Of a DNA stretch of 41,188 bases, positions 15,362 through 24,470 are shown one piece after another; positions within the stretch are counted from its first letter, which is position 1; each line of letters begins with the position of its first letter. The notes under the pieces were generated by a model, which made no database searches, was not told where the DNA came from, and saw only the letters and a program-made list of their open reading frames with translations. A program made the position numbers and the translations under genes. The stretch covers positions 1 through 41,188 of IMG/VR virus record IMGVR_UViG_3300025828_000002; one strand, 5' to 3'. This DNA comes from a virus.

Positions 15362-16783
15362 ATGGAAGATGATTTAATAGACGAGTTGTTACCTGAAGAA
15401 GAAGGTACAACAGAAGAACCACAGAAAAAATATGCATCTATAGCTGAACTAATAAGCCAGTCATTTGCACAACCACTGTATTTCTTTACTGTTGAAACTC
15501 CTGGACCTACAAAAAAAGCTAGAGGAACAATAGAAAAGTTATGGTCTATAACAGAAGTTATGGAGAACACAGACTTTTCTGCGTTTATATCTGATGACAC
15601 AAGAGCTAAGTATGCAGACATTGTTGCTAATCCTAATGTAGATGCACAAGCTAAAGTAGTAGAACTTATAACAGATGTATATGATGACATATCAACTGGT
15701 AAAAAACAATATGTAGTAGAAGCTGAAGGAACATTTACCCAACCAGGAAAAAATACAATAATTACTTTTAATGAAAATAAAACAACTGGTGCGACATTAT
15801 CATATAAAGATTTTGCAGAAGGTGTAGAAAGCACAAGCACTGAAGAAATAGTTTTAGCAGAAGAAGTTGAAGAAGCGTCAAAAACTGCACAAGATATACA
15901 AGCAGCACAAGGTGCTATTAGAACAAGTCATCCAACTTGGGGTTATAAAACTACAAAAGATGGTTTGATACAAAACTCTACAGGTGAATTTGTACCTGCT
16001 CCTTTTTGGAAAGGTAATGAGTACAGTATGTTCAGTGACATGGACCCATCAGAGATATTTTCATTACAACAAAAGATGGTTCGTGCAGGAATGAAAGCTC
16101 CTACTGTAGAACAGTATGGACAATGGAGTGATACAGAAGCCAACTTTATGTCTGCAGTATTTATTAAAGCTGCTGATGATACAGACTTTAGTTGGGAAAA
16201 AGATATGGCAGCAGGACTACCTGCTTACACAACTGCATTACAAGAACTGATGGATGAGGTAGGCCAAACCGAAGACTTTATAAAACTACTTAATGAAGCT
16301 AACTATTTACAATCAGAACCTAATGTTTCACCTGCTCAAATACAACAATTATTAGACCAGGCTGCAGCAGGATTAGGTATAACATTGACAGCACAAAACT
16401 TAGTTGACTATGGAAACTTAGCAGTGCAGGCCTATGGTCAAGCAGCAGCATTAGAAAAAGATTTTCAAGGTTCTTTAATTACAGATAGAGATGTAATACT
16501 AGGAACTACATACAAAGACATAAGAGCTGTAGAAGAAGGTGAGTTCCCAAGATATCTAAAAGGTTCTGCAGTACCTTTAGTCTTACCATCATACGAATAC
16601 TTGATGGGCCAAAAAGGACCACAACCGGAAGTTAAATCTGCATTAGAAATTGTTACAGAAGCCTTAGAAGCAAGGCCGGAGATACAACAGCAACAAGCTG
16701 CTAATGAAGACTTACAAGATATTAAATACTCAACTAATTTATTTGAAGCATCTATGGGTGCTATAGAACTAGGAGATGGATAA
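15362..16783 (+). CDS. Hypothetical virion protein, 473 aa
   Basis: ATG behind GGAGATT, 3 nt after the giant gene. The sequence is acidic and helix-rich with no recognised motif. The N-terminus is charged (MEDDLIDELLPEEEG) and an Ala/Gln-rich helical stretch lies at about 330-370. It sits in the 8-22.7 kb block between portal and scaffold and is therefore presumed to be an internal or ejection protein. Its stop overlaps the next start (TAATG). Confidence 0.8.
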   Translation: MEDDLIDELLPEEEGTTEEPQKKYASIAELISQSFAQPLYFFTVETPGPTKKARGTIEKLWSITEVMENTDFSAFISDDTRAKYADIVANPNVDAQAKVVELITDVYDDISTGKKQYVVEAEGTFTQPGKNTIITFNENKTTGATLSYKDFAEGVESTSTEEIVLAEEVEEASKTAQDIQAAQGAIRTSHPTWGYKTTKDGLIQNSTGEFVPAPFWKGNEYSMFSDMDPSEIFSLQQKMVRAGMKAPTVEQYGQWSDTEANFMSAVFIKAADDTDFSWEKDMAAGLPAYTTALQELMDEVGQTEDFIKLLNEANYLQSEPNVSPAQIQQLLDQAAAGLGITLTAQNLVDYGNLAVQAYGQAAALEKDFQGSLITDRDVILGTTYKDIRAVEEGEFPRYLKGSAVPLVLPSYEYLMGQKGPQPEVKSALEIVTEALEARPEIQQQQAANEDLQDIKYSTNLFEASMGAIELGDG

Positions 16784-17883
16784 TGGAAGAAGATAATAAC
16801 AATCAAGATATATTCGGAGAACTAGATTGGTATAGAGGTAAGACTATAGAAGAAATGCGTAGTGACTTAATTTTATTAGCACAAGGTAAGTATTTTGATA
16901 ATGACCAAGACTATGCAGCTTTTACTGATAATCCATATAACAAAGGACCTAAATTAGATGGTAATAAAAATGTATCTATTATTAGTGGTTTTGATTTAAA
17001 CGACCAAGCACCCGAAGGACCTGGACCTGAAGAGTATGCAACTATGGATGATGAACAAATAGTATCTTCATACATAACTAGCATTAAAAAGTTTCCACCA
17101 ATAGTTGAAATTAAAGACCAGGAAGCATTTGCTGAAGCAGTTTTACCTGCATTAGATAACATGAACAATGTTGCAGAATATTTTACAACAGGTGAAGGAA
17201 CCAAAGATAGCCCAATGGGAAGCAAAATTAATTATGGCAATGGGATGCTTATAGCTACAGAGATGCAGACAGGTGCAATATTAGACTATGTTGATGAAGG
17301 TTTTAAAAATACAGGAGAGTTTTATGCTTGGTATTTGAATGACCTTGCAAATCTACAAGTAGTATTGCAACCAGGCCAAACACAAGCAGAAGACTTTAGT
17401 GTTGTAGATGAAGGTTTTTATGATGATAAAGTAGATGCTCCTAACAGTAAGTTCTCACAAAGGCCACAAACACAGGCTGATGACAGCGTGTTTAAACAAG
17501 GTGATAAAAGCCTTGTAGATAAAGGCAATGAGTTTTTTGCTAATCAACCAGTAGGACCAGTAACACAAAGGATTAGAGATGGTTTACCTGGATTTGAAAA
17601 AGCATTCTACAACAGTACAGTCGCACCTGCTAAAAGATATTATCAATTGTTAAAGATGATTACACAAGTTGGTAAGAGTACTGTACAAAATATAGGTGGA
17701 GGTTTAGCTGAAACTGGTAAGTTAATTGCTGATACTCCAGGAGCAGTTGCAGATAAAGTAAAAGAAGGTGTTGAGAACATACAGGAAACTGCAGAGAAAA
17801 CACCATCCTTACTAGAAGTAATGCAAATGCTTAGAGATAAACCTAGCATAAAAGAAAGTTTGCCGGAAAATAAAAATGAGTAA
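16783..17883 (+). CDS. Hypothetical virion protein, 366 aa
   Basis: Translationally coupled to the previous gene (TAATG). The N-terminal two thirds are acidic. The C-terminal third contains a long amphipathic helical segment (NIGGGLAETGKLIADTPG, then DKVKEGVENIQETAEK) of the kind seen in membrane-active ejection proteins. It carries one TGTTTAAACA site. No family recognised. Confidence 0.8.
   Translation: MEEDNNNQDIFGELDWYRGKTIEEMRSDLILLAQGKYFDNDQDYAAFTDNPYNKGPKLDGNKNVSIISGFDLNDQAPEGPGPEEYATMDDEQIVSSYITSIKKFPPIVEIKDQEAFAEAVLPALDNMNNVAEYFTTGEGTKDSPMGSKINYGNGMLIATEMQTGAILDYVDEGFKNTGEFYAWYLNDLANLQVVLQPGQTQAEDFSVVDEGFYDDKVDAPNSKFSQRPQTQADDSVFKQGDKSLVDKGNEFFANQPVGPVTQRIRDGLPGFEKAFYNSTVAPAKRYYQLLKMITQVGKSTVQNIGGGLAETGKLIADTPGAVADKVKEGVENIQETAEKTPSLLEVMQMLRDKPSIKESLPENKNE
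17489..17498. promoter_or_regulatory. TGTTTAAACA palindrome
   Basis: Exact intragenic copy inside the 366-aa gene (encoding VFKQG). Its 5' flank is G instead of the usual pyrimidine. Confidence 0.65.
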
Positions 17884-17962
17884 GACAAAATTAGAGTTGC
17901 TTAAAGAAGAAGCATCTAAAGCAATACAGGAACAAAGAGCTAAGAGACAGAAAGCAAACTAA
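17876..17962 (+). CDS. Lys/Gln-rich microprotein, 28 aa
   Basis: The ATG overlaps the end of the preceding gene by 8 nt in another frame. The product, starting MSKTKLELLKEEASKAIQEQ, is a single amphipathic, strongly basic helix. It ends 3 nt before the next ATG. The tight fit between two genes supports translation, though the Shine-Dalgarno is weak. Confidence 0.6.
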   Translation: MSKTKLELLKEEASKAIQEQRAKRQKAN

Positions 17963-17965
17963 TCT

Positions 17966-20296
17966 ATGGCGGAATATGGCAATAGAGAAATTGGAATTAT
18001 CCAGGATGCTTTAAAAGAAATTTATGACGAACTAATTAATGGTGGTGCAAGTGAATTTCGTCAACAAATACTAAATACTTTACTTCAAGGTAGACCCGAC
18101 AATTATTACACAACACATATCAATACTCTTGAAGAAGCCTTTGAACCTTTAGAAAATACTTTTGGACAATTAAATTTAAGCACAATGATGAATTATGCAT
18201 TTGCAAACTTAGAAGTCTTAGTTGAAATGGAGGCTTTAGATGATTTGACAGAACCTGCACAAATGTGGACAGGATACGATGAAACATCGGAAGCAGTATT
18301 AGATATAGCAAATGAACTTAATGAAAATTTTGATTTTGAAATAGATACAAACCAAGATATATACGATGTAACAAGAGAGATGACTGAACAACTACAAGGT
18401 AGCAATATAAAAGTACAAGACATTCCTCTTGCTTTAGATATGCAAATAAGAACTCTTGACGAAATGAAATATTTTGAGATTGGTTCTATGTACTCTGCAT
18501 GGTCTTCAACAGAAGTAATGAGACCTTTTACTGTGCAGCTTGTAGAAGTTTATAACCAAATAGAAAACTTACCGGAAGAACTTATAAACGAATTGTATGT
18601 TGATATAGCAGATAGTTTAAGTCTGAAAGAAGGCCCTAGTGATTATTTAAGAGCGTATGATAATCCTAATAACAGTCAAGCTAAAGCTGTAAAGAATGTC
18701 ATTAAGTACTATCTAGAACAATTAGGAAGACAACAAACAGGATATGTTAATTTTAGTTCTGTTGACAATACATTTTACGATGGTGGAATAATGATGGATT
18801 TCTATGAAGCAACAGACCAAGTAGCTACTGATGTAGGAATTGCTATAAAATCTAATATAAATCTTTTTTTACAAAATGCTGTAGAACCTACTCAACTTTT
18901 AAATAGTGTAAAGTCTTTTCAAGGAGTAACTGCAGATGACTTTCCATATCAAATTGATAAAGGTTATATGCAAGCCTACAACGAGATTATAGGTACACAG
19001 ATAATAAACAATAGAGGTATTAAAGATGTCAACGCTACAGTAGATTATGTTGATAGGTATGATTTATCAATAGAAGACTTTGCAGAAGAACTTGATATAA
19101 AAATAAAAAGCACACCTACAAATGTTGTAGATGAAATAAAATCAACTATGATTGGCTACGAAAATCAAGTAAAAGCATTTAAAAATTTAGACAAAAATGT
19201 AATTGGTGAATTACCAGTAGAAAAAAATTCTCAATTATTTAGTCAAAATATTCGAGAAAGACCCGATAGTATTTCTTATGATGAATTTATCAAAAACTAT
19301 CCTGTTGAAGAACTTGGTCCAATACCTTTTTATGAAGGAACAGGTAACACATTAACTCCTGATGATTGGTTAAGAGAACAAAATGGCACAGGTTATCAGT
19401 TAAAAGAAGGAGTAACTCCTGAAGAATTTAGAAAAAGTTTAGATAATTTTATAGAACAAATAGATAATCCACATATAAAAGAAGGTTTGTTATCAAGATA
19501 CAGAAAATACGATAAATTATCTGAAGGCATAATAGACCAAACAGTTAAGTCCAGAATACTAGGTGCTGTTAATCAAGATGTTTTTTATGATGTAATAGCA
19601 TTTAATGATGATTTATATACGACAAAAAAAACAGAGGACATGGCTATTGTTTTTGATGGTTGGACAGAACCTACTCCTTTTGAAGATATGGCTTTAGCAG
19701 AAATGGAAGATTGGGATTGGGTATTAGATGAACAAGGAAATAAAGTTGAACCTATTGACCCAAGAAAAAACATACAAGGCATGGATGAGTATGACAAAAC
19801 ATTAAACCAATACTACAAATATTACACTGAAGAAATTACAGACACACCTACAAATGTAGTAGATTTAGATGAAGTAATATCTCAGTCAGATGGTGTAGAT
19901 AATCTAAACAAATCTAAAGAGATTATGCAAAAGAACCCTGGCTTTTTTAGAAAAGTATTCAATGTACTAGAGAAGTTAGACATAGGTGACCAGGTAATAA
20001 CTAAAGCAATAGCTAAAGGTCTACCTGCATTAGGCCTAGCTTCAGCGGCACCAGGAGCAGCAATAGCTTATGGAGCTTATGAGATTTCAATATTACTTAC
20101 AGATGCAGCACAAGCATACAATAAGATGCAGACAACTGACGAAGGTTTTTGGGATAACTTTGGTGAGCTGTCTGATAAGTATTCAATAGCTTACAAAATA
20201 AGTAAACCTGTGTATGATATAATACTAGATAGCTTAAATGACGATTTGACTACAGAAGGACAGGATGAAGAAATATTATTTTCTTTCAATAGGTAA
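17966..20296 (+). CDS. Hypothetical virion protein, 776 aa
   Basis: A large acidic, helical protein with no recognised domain. A short motif TPTNVVD occurs twice, encoded by near-identical DNA (CACACCTACAAATGT at 19111-19125 and 19843-19857). Toward the C-terminus a hydrophobic Ala/Gly segment (LPALGLASAAPGAAIAYGAY) could insert into a membrane. Together with its neighbours this suggests a role in genome ejection. The stop overlaps the next start (TAATG). Confidence 0.8.
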   Translation: MAEYGNREIGIIQDALKEIYDELINGGASEFRQQILNTLLQGRPDNYYTTHINTLEEAFEPLENTFGQLNLSTMMNYAFANLEVLVEMEALDDLTEPAQMWTGYDETSEAVLDIANELNENFDFEIDTNQDIYDVTREMTEQLQGSNIKVQDIPLALDMQIRTLDEMKYFEIGSMYSAWSSTEVMRPFTVQLVEVYNQIENLPEELINELYVDIADSLSLKEGPSDYLRAYDNPNNSQAKAVKNVIKYYLEQLGRQQTGYVNFSSVDNTFYDGGIMMDFYEATDQVATDVGIAIKSNINLFLQNAVEPTQLLNSVKSFQGVTADDFPYQIDKGYMQAYNEIIGTQIINNRGIKDVNATVDYVDRYDLSIEDFAEELDIKIKSTPTNVVDEIKSTMIGYENQVKAFKNLDKNVIGELPVEKNSQLFSQNIRERPDSISYDEFIKNYPVEELGPIPFYEGTGNTLTPDDWLREQNGTGYQLKEGVTPEEFRKSLDNFIEQIDNPHIKEGLLSRYRKYDKLSEGIIDQTVKSRILGAVNQDVFYDVIAFNDDLYTTKKTEDMAIVFDGWTEPTPFEDMALAEMEDWDWVLDEQGNKVEPIDPRKNIQGMDEYDKTLNQYYKYYTEEITDTPTNVVDLDEVISQSDGVDNLNKSKEIMQKNPGFFRKVFNVLEKLDIGDQVITKAIAKGLPALGLASAAPGAAIAYGAYEISILLTDAAQAYNKMQTTDEGFWDNFGELSDKYSIAYKISKPVYDIILDSLNDDLTTEGQDEEILFSFNR

Positions 20297-21468
20297 TGCT
20301 TACTAATCAATTCATATTTCAACCCGAAAGGCTCATCGAAATAGATGGGACTATATACGCTGTCTTCTTTGACACAGATGAAGAACTAGGTGATTTTCCA
20401 ATACTAGCTAAAGTGGATAGCAAATCATTTATCCAAACAGGTGCAAACATTGAACAGATGGATGACCAAAAATTTGTACAAACATTTGGTTATGTATTTA
20501 GAGGACACGAAGATTTACTGGTATCAGAGATACAAACTGGTGCAGAACAAAAAGATTACAGAAGCATTATGGATGTACAAGAAAACTTATTAGAACAAAG
20601 AGCTACAGAAAATGGCATGCAATGGTTACTAGATGGTGATGTACAAGCTGCATTTTTAGCTGCAACTCTTACTGGTGTACCAATATCAACAGATGATTTA
20701 GCAGATACAGAGTGGTATCAAAGTACTACAGAAGAACAAAGGGACTACATGGTTAGATATTATGCAGACCCTAATGCTATAGAAGAAGAGATAGCACAGA
20801 ACATAATAAACATTCGAGAGACTTTACTATCTAAAGATATGAAAGGGCCTGTTAACGAACTAGCTAAAGCATTAGCTTATGGCCTAACAACAAAAACATT
20901 TAAGACTATTGAAGAAGTAGATATGTACATTGACTTCATTGATGACAGTACATACTTAGATTTACTAGGTGGCCCGGACTTGTTACCGGATAACTTACAA
21001 AAATTTGTAGGAAAGTTTACCGGTGTCAATGCAGGACAAGCTACAACAGCTAATCTTATTACAAGCAAACTTGGTGCGTCTGCACTAGAAAGTTACAAAC
21101 AAAGTGGAGAGTTTGTAAAGATGGCTGCACAAGTTAAAGCAGGAAATGAAGCAGGTATAAGAGCAGAGTTGCAACAGATACATGATACATTGTATCCATC
21201 ATTTGCAGGTTCTTCCTGGTCTACTTGGAACCCACAGTATTCAAATAGAGCATCAAAACTTATTAATGGTACATCCGGTAATCAGATTGTGTCATTAACT
21301 AATGAACAACAAGAAGAGGTTAATCAGTTAATTATAGATGCAGGTGGTAACTTCCAGGAGTTTGATAAGTTAGTAAGAGCTAAATATATAAATAGCCCTG
21401 GTGTTAAGAATGCATTCTTAAATGATATTGCAAGAAAGATACCACAATCATATTCGGGAGTATTCTAA
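20296..21468 (+). CDS. Hypothetical virion protein, 390 aa
   Basis: Coupled to the previous gene. The N-terminal about 70 residues look beta-rich (LIEIDGTIYAVFFDTDEELG), and the rest is helical with Gln/Glu-rich stretches. No catalytic motif seen. Position suggests another internal or head-to-tail component. Confidence 0.8.
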   Translation: MLTNQFIFQPERLIEIDGTIYAVFFDTDEELGDFPILAKVDSKSFIQTGANIEQMDDQKFVQTFGYVFRGHEDLLVSEIQTGAEQKDYRSIMDVQENLLEQRATENGMQWLLDGDVQAAFLAATLTGVPISTDDLADTEWYQSTTEEQRDYMVRYYADPNAIEEEIAQNIINIRETLLSKDMKGPVNELAKALAYGLTTKTFKTIEEVDMYIDFIDDSTYLDLLGGPDLLPDNLQKFVGKFTGVNAGQATTANLITSKLGASALESYKQSGEFVKMAAQVKAGNEAGIRAELQQIHDTLYPSFAGSSWSTWNPQYSNRASKLINGTSGNQIVSLTNEQQEEVNQLIIDAGGNFQEFDKLVRAKYINSPGVKNAFLNDIARKIPQSYSGVF

Positions 21469-21469
21469 G

Positions 21470-22672
21470 ATGACAAAACAAGAGATTATTGCATTACAAA
21501 ATGAACTAGGTGTAACACCCGATGGTATCATTGGACCACAAACTAGAGCTGCAGCAGCTGCAAAGATACAAGGTTCTGTATCTATTGCTGAAGCACAAGC
21601 ACAATCAGAAAAGTTTGGTGATATAGCAGGAACAACTGGACTGGTATATGGTTCAGATGCTCAACCTGCAACTAACAATGCACCTGTAGAGAGTAATGAT
21701 AATGAAACATCTGATGCTTTAAGTGCAGCAGAACAAGCATTAAAAGAGGCTGAAGCAGCAGCAGCAAAAAGAATTCAAGAATTATTAGACGCTTTAAATA
21801 ACCAATCAAATCAATATCCACCTCCAGGAGGAGCTAGTGGACCTTCTTTCGAAACAGAAACACAGTTTTACACTCCTACACTTAGTGATGCACAAGCATT
21901 ATTCCCATACTTTCCAGGTAACATTTTAAATATTATCTTAGATAGTTGGGTGGATAGTGGAAGTATTGACTTGGCTATCGCACAAGGTAGAGCATCAGAA
22001 GACTACGCTAAAACATTCCCTGGTATTAAAAGAGAAGATGGTTCATTAAGGATGACAGAGATACAGTATCTAGAACTTAAAGATGCTATGAAAGATAGTT
22101 TAAGAAACTACAATTTAAATCCGGACATATTCCAAAATGAAATTATTGATGCGATACAAGGAGATGTAGATATAAAAGAGTTTCAAGGTAGATTGCAATT
22201 CGGTTATGAACAATTAATAAACAATAGAGATATTGTACTTGAAGTATATAGAGCAGAGTATGGTATGGACTTAACAGAAGAAGCTCTATTCGCTATGTTT
22301 ATTTCACCGGAGATTGCAACATCAGTTTTAGAAAATCAAATATTAGTATCACAAATACTAGCTGAAGCAGAAGTTGCCGACATAACCTTAGGTAAATCTA
22401 CAGTACAAGACTTTATATCTGCAGGAATTAGTCAAGAACAAGCAAGAGGTTTATTTAGAGAGACAGAACAACTAAGTGGATTGACTGGTGTAGCTGCACA
22501 AATGGGCCAAGACTTATCAGAAGAAGACATTGCTAGTGGTTTAGCAGGCCTTAGTCCGGAACAATTAGGTTTAATAAAGAGTGCAGAAGCTAGGTCAGCT
22601 TCACAATCTTCTGTTCAAGCAGGTGCTGCAACAACACAAGCAGGACAAGTCACCGGATTAATTGAAGAATAG
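21470..22672 (+). CDS. Virion protein with N-terminal peptidoglycan-binding domain, 400 aa
   Basis: I chose ATG at 21470, 1 nt after the preceding stop with GGGAG upstream. The in-frame ATG at 21422 lies inside the previous gene. Residues 5-33 read as a PG_binding_1-like repeat (ALQNELGVTPDGIIGPQT), a fold known to bind cell wall. The rest is helical, with an Ala-rich coiled-coil region near residue 90-110 and a Gly/Pro linker. A cell-wall-contacting virion component used during entry is the likely role. No hydrolase motif was found. Confidence 0.85.
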   Translation: MTKQEIIALQNELGVTPDGIIGPQTRAAAAAKIQGSVSIAEAQAQSEKFGDIAGTTGLVYGSDAQPATNNAPVESNDNETSDALSAAEQALKEAEAAAAKRIQELLDALNNQSNQYPPPGGASGPSFETETQFYTPTLSDAQALFPYFPGNILNIILDSWVDSGSIDLAIAQGRASEDYAKTFPGIKREDGSLRMTEIQYLELKDAMKDSLRNYNLNPDIFQNEIIDAIQGDVDIKEFQGRLQFGYEQLINNRDIVLEVYRAEYGMDLTEEALFAMFISPEIATSVLENQILVSQILAEAEVADITLGKSTVQDFISAGISQEQARGLFRETEQLSGLTGVAAQMGQDLSEEDIASGLAGLSPEQLGLIKSAEARSASQSSVQAGAATTQAGQVTGLIEE

Positions 22673-22677
22673 ATACT

Positions 22678-22687
22678 TGTTTAAACA
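22678..22687. promoter_or_regulatory. TGTTTAAACA palindrome upstream of the scaffold promoter
   Basis: Exact copy placed 5 nt after the preceding stop and just upstream of a -35-like TTGCAT. Its centre is about 40 bp upstream of the predicted start of transcription, the position at which activators often bind. Confidence 0.7.
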
Positions 22688-22689
22688 GC

Positions 22690-22716
22690 TTGCATTTTTA
22701 AATTACATGATATAAT
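22690..22716 (+). promoter_or_regulatory. Promoter for scaffold and capsid genes
   Basis: The extended -10 box TGATATAAT (22708-22716) matches TGnTATAAT, with a weak -35-like TTGCAT (22690-22695) at 15-bp spacing. It lies in one of the few real gaps within the rightward block. The same 9-mer occurs at 31802-31810. Confidence 0.65.
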
Positions 22717-22883
22717 AACTATTGACGCTCTACTAAGGCCGGGCGGTTAAACTAGACCTAGGATACGAGAACTGTCTTGATGCCTACATACAAGACACGC
22801 AAAATAAATAACATGTAGCAGAAATCAGTGCATTACATAGATGGCACTTGCTTAAATATTATTTATAGAAAAGGAGACAATAC
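22717..22883 (+). other. Structured 5' leader of the scaffold mRNA
   Basis: About 160 nt without a gene, between promoter and scaffold start. It contains TGTCTTG/CAAGACA (22773-22779, 22791-22797) and a shorter AGTGC/GCACT pair further on, plus a GC-rich patch near 22737-22750. It ends in the Shine-Dalgarno AAAGGAG. Confidence 0.45.
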
Positions 22884-23336
22884 ATGTCTGAAGAAATAAC
22901 TAACGAAACCGATGTTCAATCTACCTCGGAAGATAAGAACTGGAAAGCAATTCGAGAAGAGAACAAAGCTCTGAAAGAAGAACTAGCACAGTTTCAAATC
23001 AAAGAGAGAGATACACTATTCCAAGAGATTGGATTAGACAGGACTAAAGGTATCGGTAAAGCAGCAGACCAAATGTACGAAGGCGATTTAGCTGCAGATG
23101 CATTAAAAGCATTTGTGACTGAAGAGTTCGGAGAAGAAGTATTTGGACAGCAAGACAGTTTTCGTAATACAGTCAATGCAGGCCAAGAGAGATTAGATAA
23201 TCTAGCTAGCCAAGCACAAGCTGTAAATGCTAACATAAGCGTACAAGAACAGATAGCTGAAGCTCAGAAATCCGGCAGAGTTAGAGATAGTATTGCTTCA
23301 AAAATGAAAGCTCTAGACGAGCTAAAAGAAAAGTAG
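22884..23336 (+). CDS. Capsid scaffolding protein, 150 aa
   Basis: Position immediately before the capsid gene, a Glu/Lys-rich helical make-up with a predicted coiled coil near residues 20-45 (WKAIREENKALKEELAQFQ), and a basic helical C-terminus (DSIASKMKALDELKEK) fit a scaffold that guides procapsid assembly and binds capsid subunits through its C-terminus. The length is at the short end for the type. Start with strong Shine-Dalgarno (AAAGGAGACAA). Confidence 0.8.
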   Translation: MSEEITNETDVQSTSEDKNWKAIREENKALKEELAQFQIKERDTLFQEIGLDRTKGIGKAADQMYEGDLAADALKAFVTEEFGEEVFGQQDSFRNTVNAGQERLDNLASQAQAVNANISVQEQIAEAQKSGRVRDSIASKMKALDELKEK

Positions 23337-23370
23337 TTTAGGAGAAAATCTCCTAAACAGAATTAGGAGA
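23336..23370 (+). promoter_or_regulatory. Hairpin that may control capsid translation
   Basis: GTTTAGGAGA/TCTCCTAAAC (23336-23345, 23349-23358) form a perfect 10-bp stem with an AAA loop. The copy TTAGGAGA at 23363-23370 is the capsid gene ribosome-binding site. The central TCTCCTAA could pair with either TTAGGAGA, so two mutually exclusive folds exist, one of which hides the ribosome-binding site. No U-run follows, so it is not a simple terminator. Confidence 0.55.
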
Positions 23371-23375
23371 AAAAA

Positions 23376-24386
23376 ATGGCAGCTATAGGCTCACCAGACC
23401 CGATTTCAGTATCTGAAATCAACAACTTTACAGGTGAACTTTTCAAAGTTGGTGCGAGAAGAACCCCTTTACTATCCATGGTGGGTGGTTTAAGTGGTGG
23501 TAAACTTCTTAACTCTCCTGTTTTCCAAACCCAAAAAGTAGATACACCTACAGTCAACTCTTATACAGCAGTTGCTGAAGGTGGAACACCTGCTTACTTT
23601 GGTAGAAGCAGAAGTTCTGCAATAGACTGTGTGCAAATTTGGAACCAAGGTATTAAACTTACCTATTCCGCAATGGCATCTACAGGCTATTTGAACTCAC
23701 AAGCTATGGAAACTGGAACCAAAGCCTTTGAAGGTACTAACCCAATTAATGACGAAATGGCATTTCAATTAGAAGAACTACTTAGCAAAATCGCAAGAGA
23801 AGTTGAGTACGAATTCTTTAATGCTACTTTCAATGATGGAACAGATGGTAACCCAAGAGAGATGCGTGGCATCGCTGAATGGGTAGCTAGCGGAAATGGT
23901 TCATCAGCCTACGCACACGATACAGATGGAGATGGAGGAGGTACAGCACAAGGTCTTGACTTTGATGCTATCGCCGAAACATTGAAATTAATGTATGATG
24001 CAGGCGCACCAATGGCAAACCCTGTACTCTTCGCAAGACCAGGTTCAATCTTAGACTTGAACCAAAACCTTGTTAAGAGTGGTTCTAATCAAATGGCAAT
24101 CTTGCCAAGAGATAGAAATGTTGCAGGCGTAAACATTGACACAATCATAACTCCATTCGGAAATATTGGACTTGCAGTGAACGAATATGTTCCTGCTGAC
24201 CAAGCATTCGTATTGGATATGTCTTACCTAGATGTTTGTTTCTTAAACATCCCAGGAAAAGGCGGAGTATTCGTAGAGGATACAGACAATGATGATGCAG
24301 CCGCAGTATCAAAGCGTGTCTACATGGAAATTGGTCTTGATAAAGGACCTGCCGAGTATCACGCAGTTATCAATGGCGTAAGCTAA
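23376..24386 (+). CDS. Major capsid protein, HK97-fold type, 336 aa
   Basis: It is the gene directly after the scaffold and has the look of the SU10/DUF5309-like capsid proteins: an N-terminal arm, then TQKVDTPTVNSYTAVAEGG, AMASTGYLNSQ and LEELLSKIAREVEYEFFNA (spine-helix-like), and a C-terminal beta part ending EYHAVINGVS. Many copies would build the head. No N-terminal delta domain or protease gene is seen; the separate scaffold fits this. The start is preceded by AGGAG in a possible regulatory hairpin. A terminator-like hairpin follows. Confidence 0.9.
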   Translation: MAAIGSPDPISVSEINNFTGELFKVGARRTPLLSMVGGLSGGKLLNSPVFQTQKVDTPTVNSYTAVAEGGTPAYFGRSRSSAIDCVQIWNQGIKLTYSAMASTGYLNSQAMETGTKAFEGTNPINDEMAFQLEELLSKIAREVEYEFFNATFNDGTDGNPREMRGIAEWVASGNGSSAYAHDTDGDGGGTAQGLDFDAIAETLKLMYDAGAPMANPVLFARPGSILDLNQNLVKSGSNQMAILPRDRNVAGVNIDTIITPFGNIGLAVNEYVPADQAFVLDMSYLDVCFLNIPGKGGVFVEDTDNDDAAAVSKRVYMEIGLDKGPAEYHAVINGVS

Positions 24387-24405
24387 AGATAAATATTTGA
24401 AGATT

Positions 24406-24434
24406 GGGGTGGAATTCCACCTCCACCCTTTTCT
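24406..24434 (+). terminator. Terminator after the capsid gene
   Basis: GGGTGG/CCACCC (24407-24412, 24423-24428) is followed by TTTTCTTC. A perfect 14-bp palindrome (GGTGGAATTCCACC, 24408-24421) overlaps it, allowing an alternative fold. It may reduce read-through so that capsid mRNA is the most abundant. Confidence 0.7.
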
Positions 24435-24470
24435 TCTGTTAGAATAATAAAAAAAGATTTAGGAGATTAA

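Noticed and set aside
20214-20222. TGATATAAT promoter match
   Set aside because: It matches the promoter 9-mer but lies inside a coding region near the end of the 776-aa gene, encoding ordinary residues, with no gap downstream. Probably coincidence.
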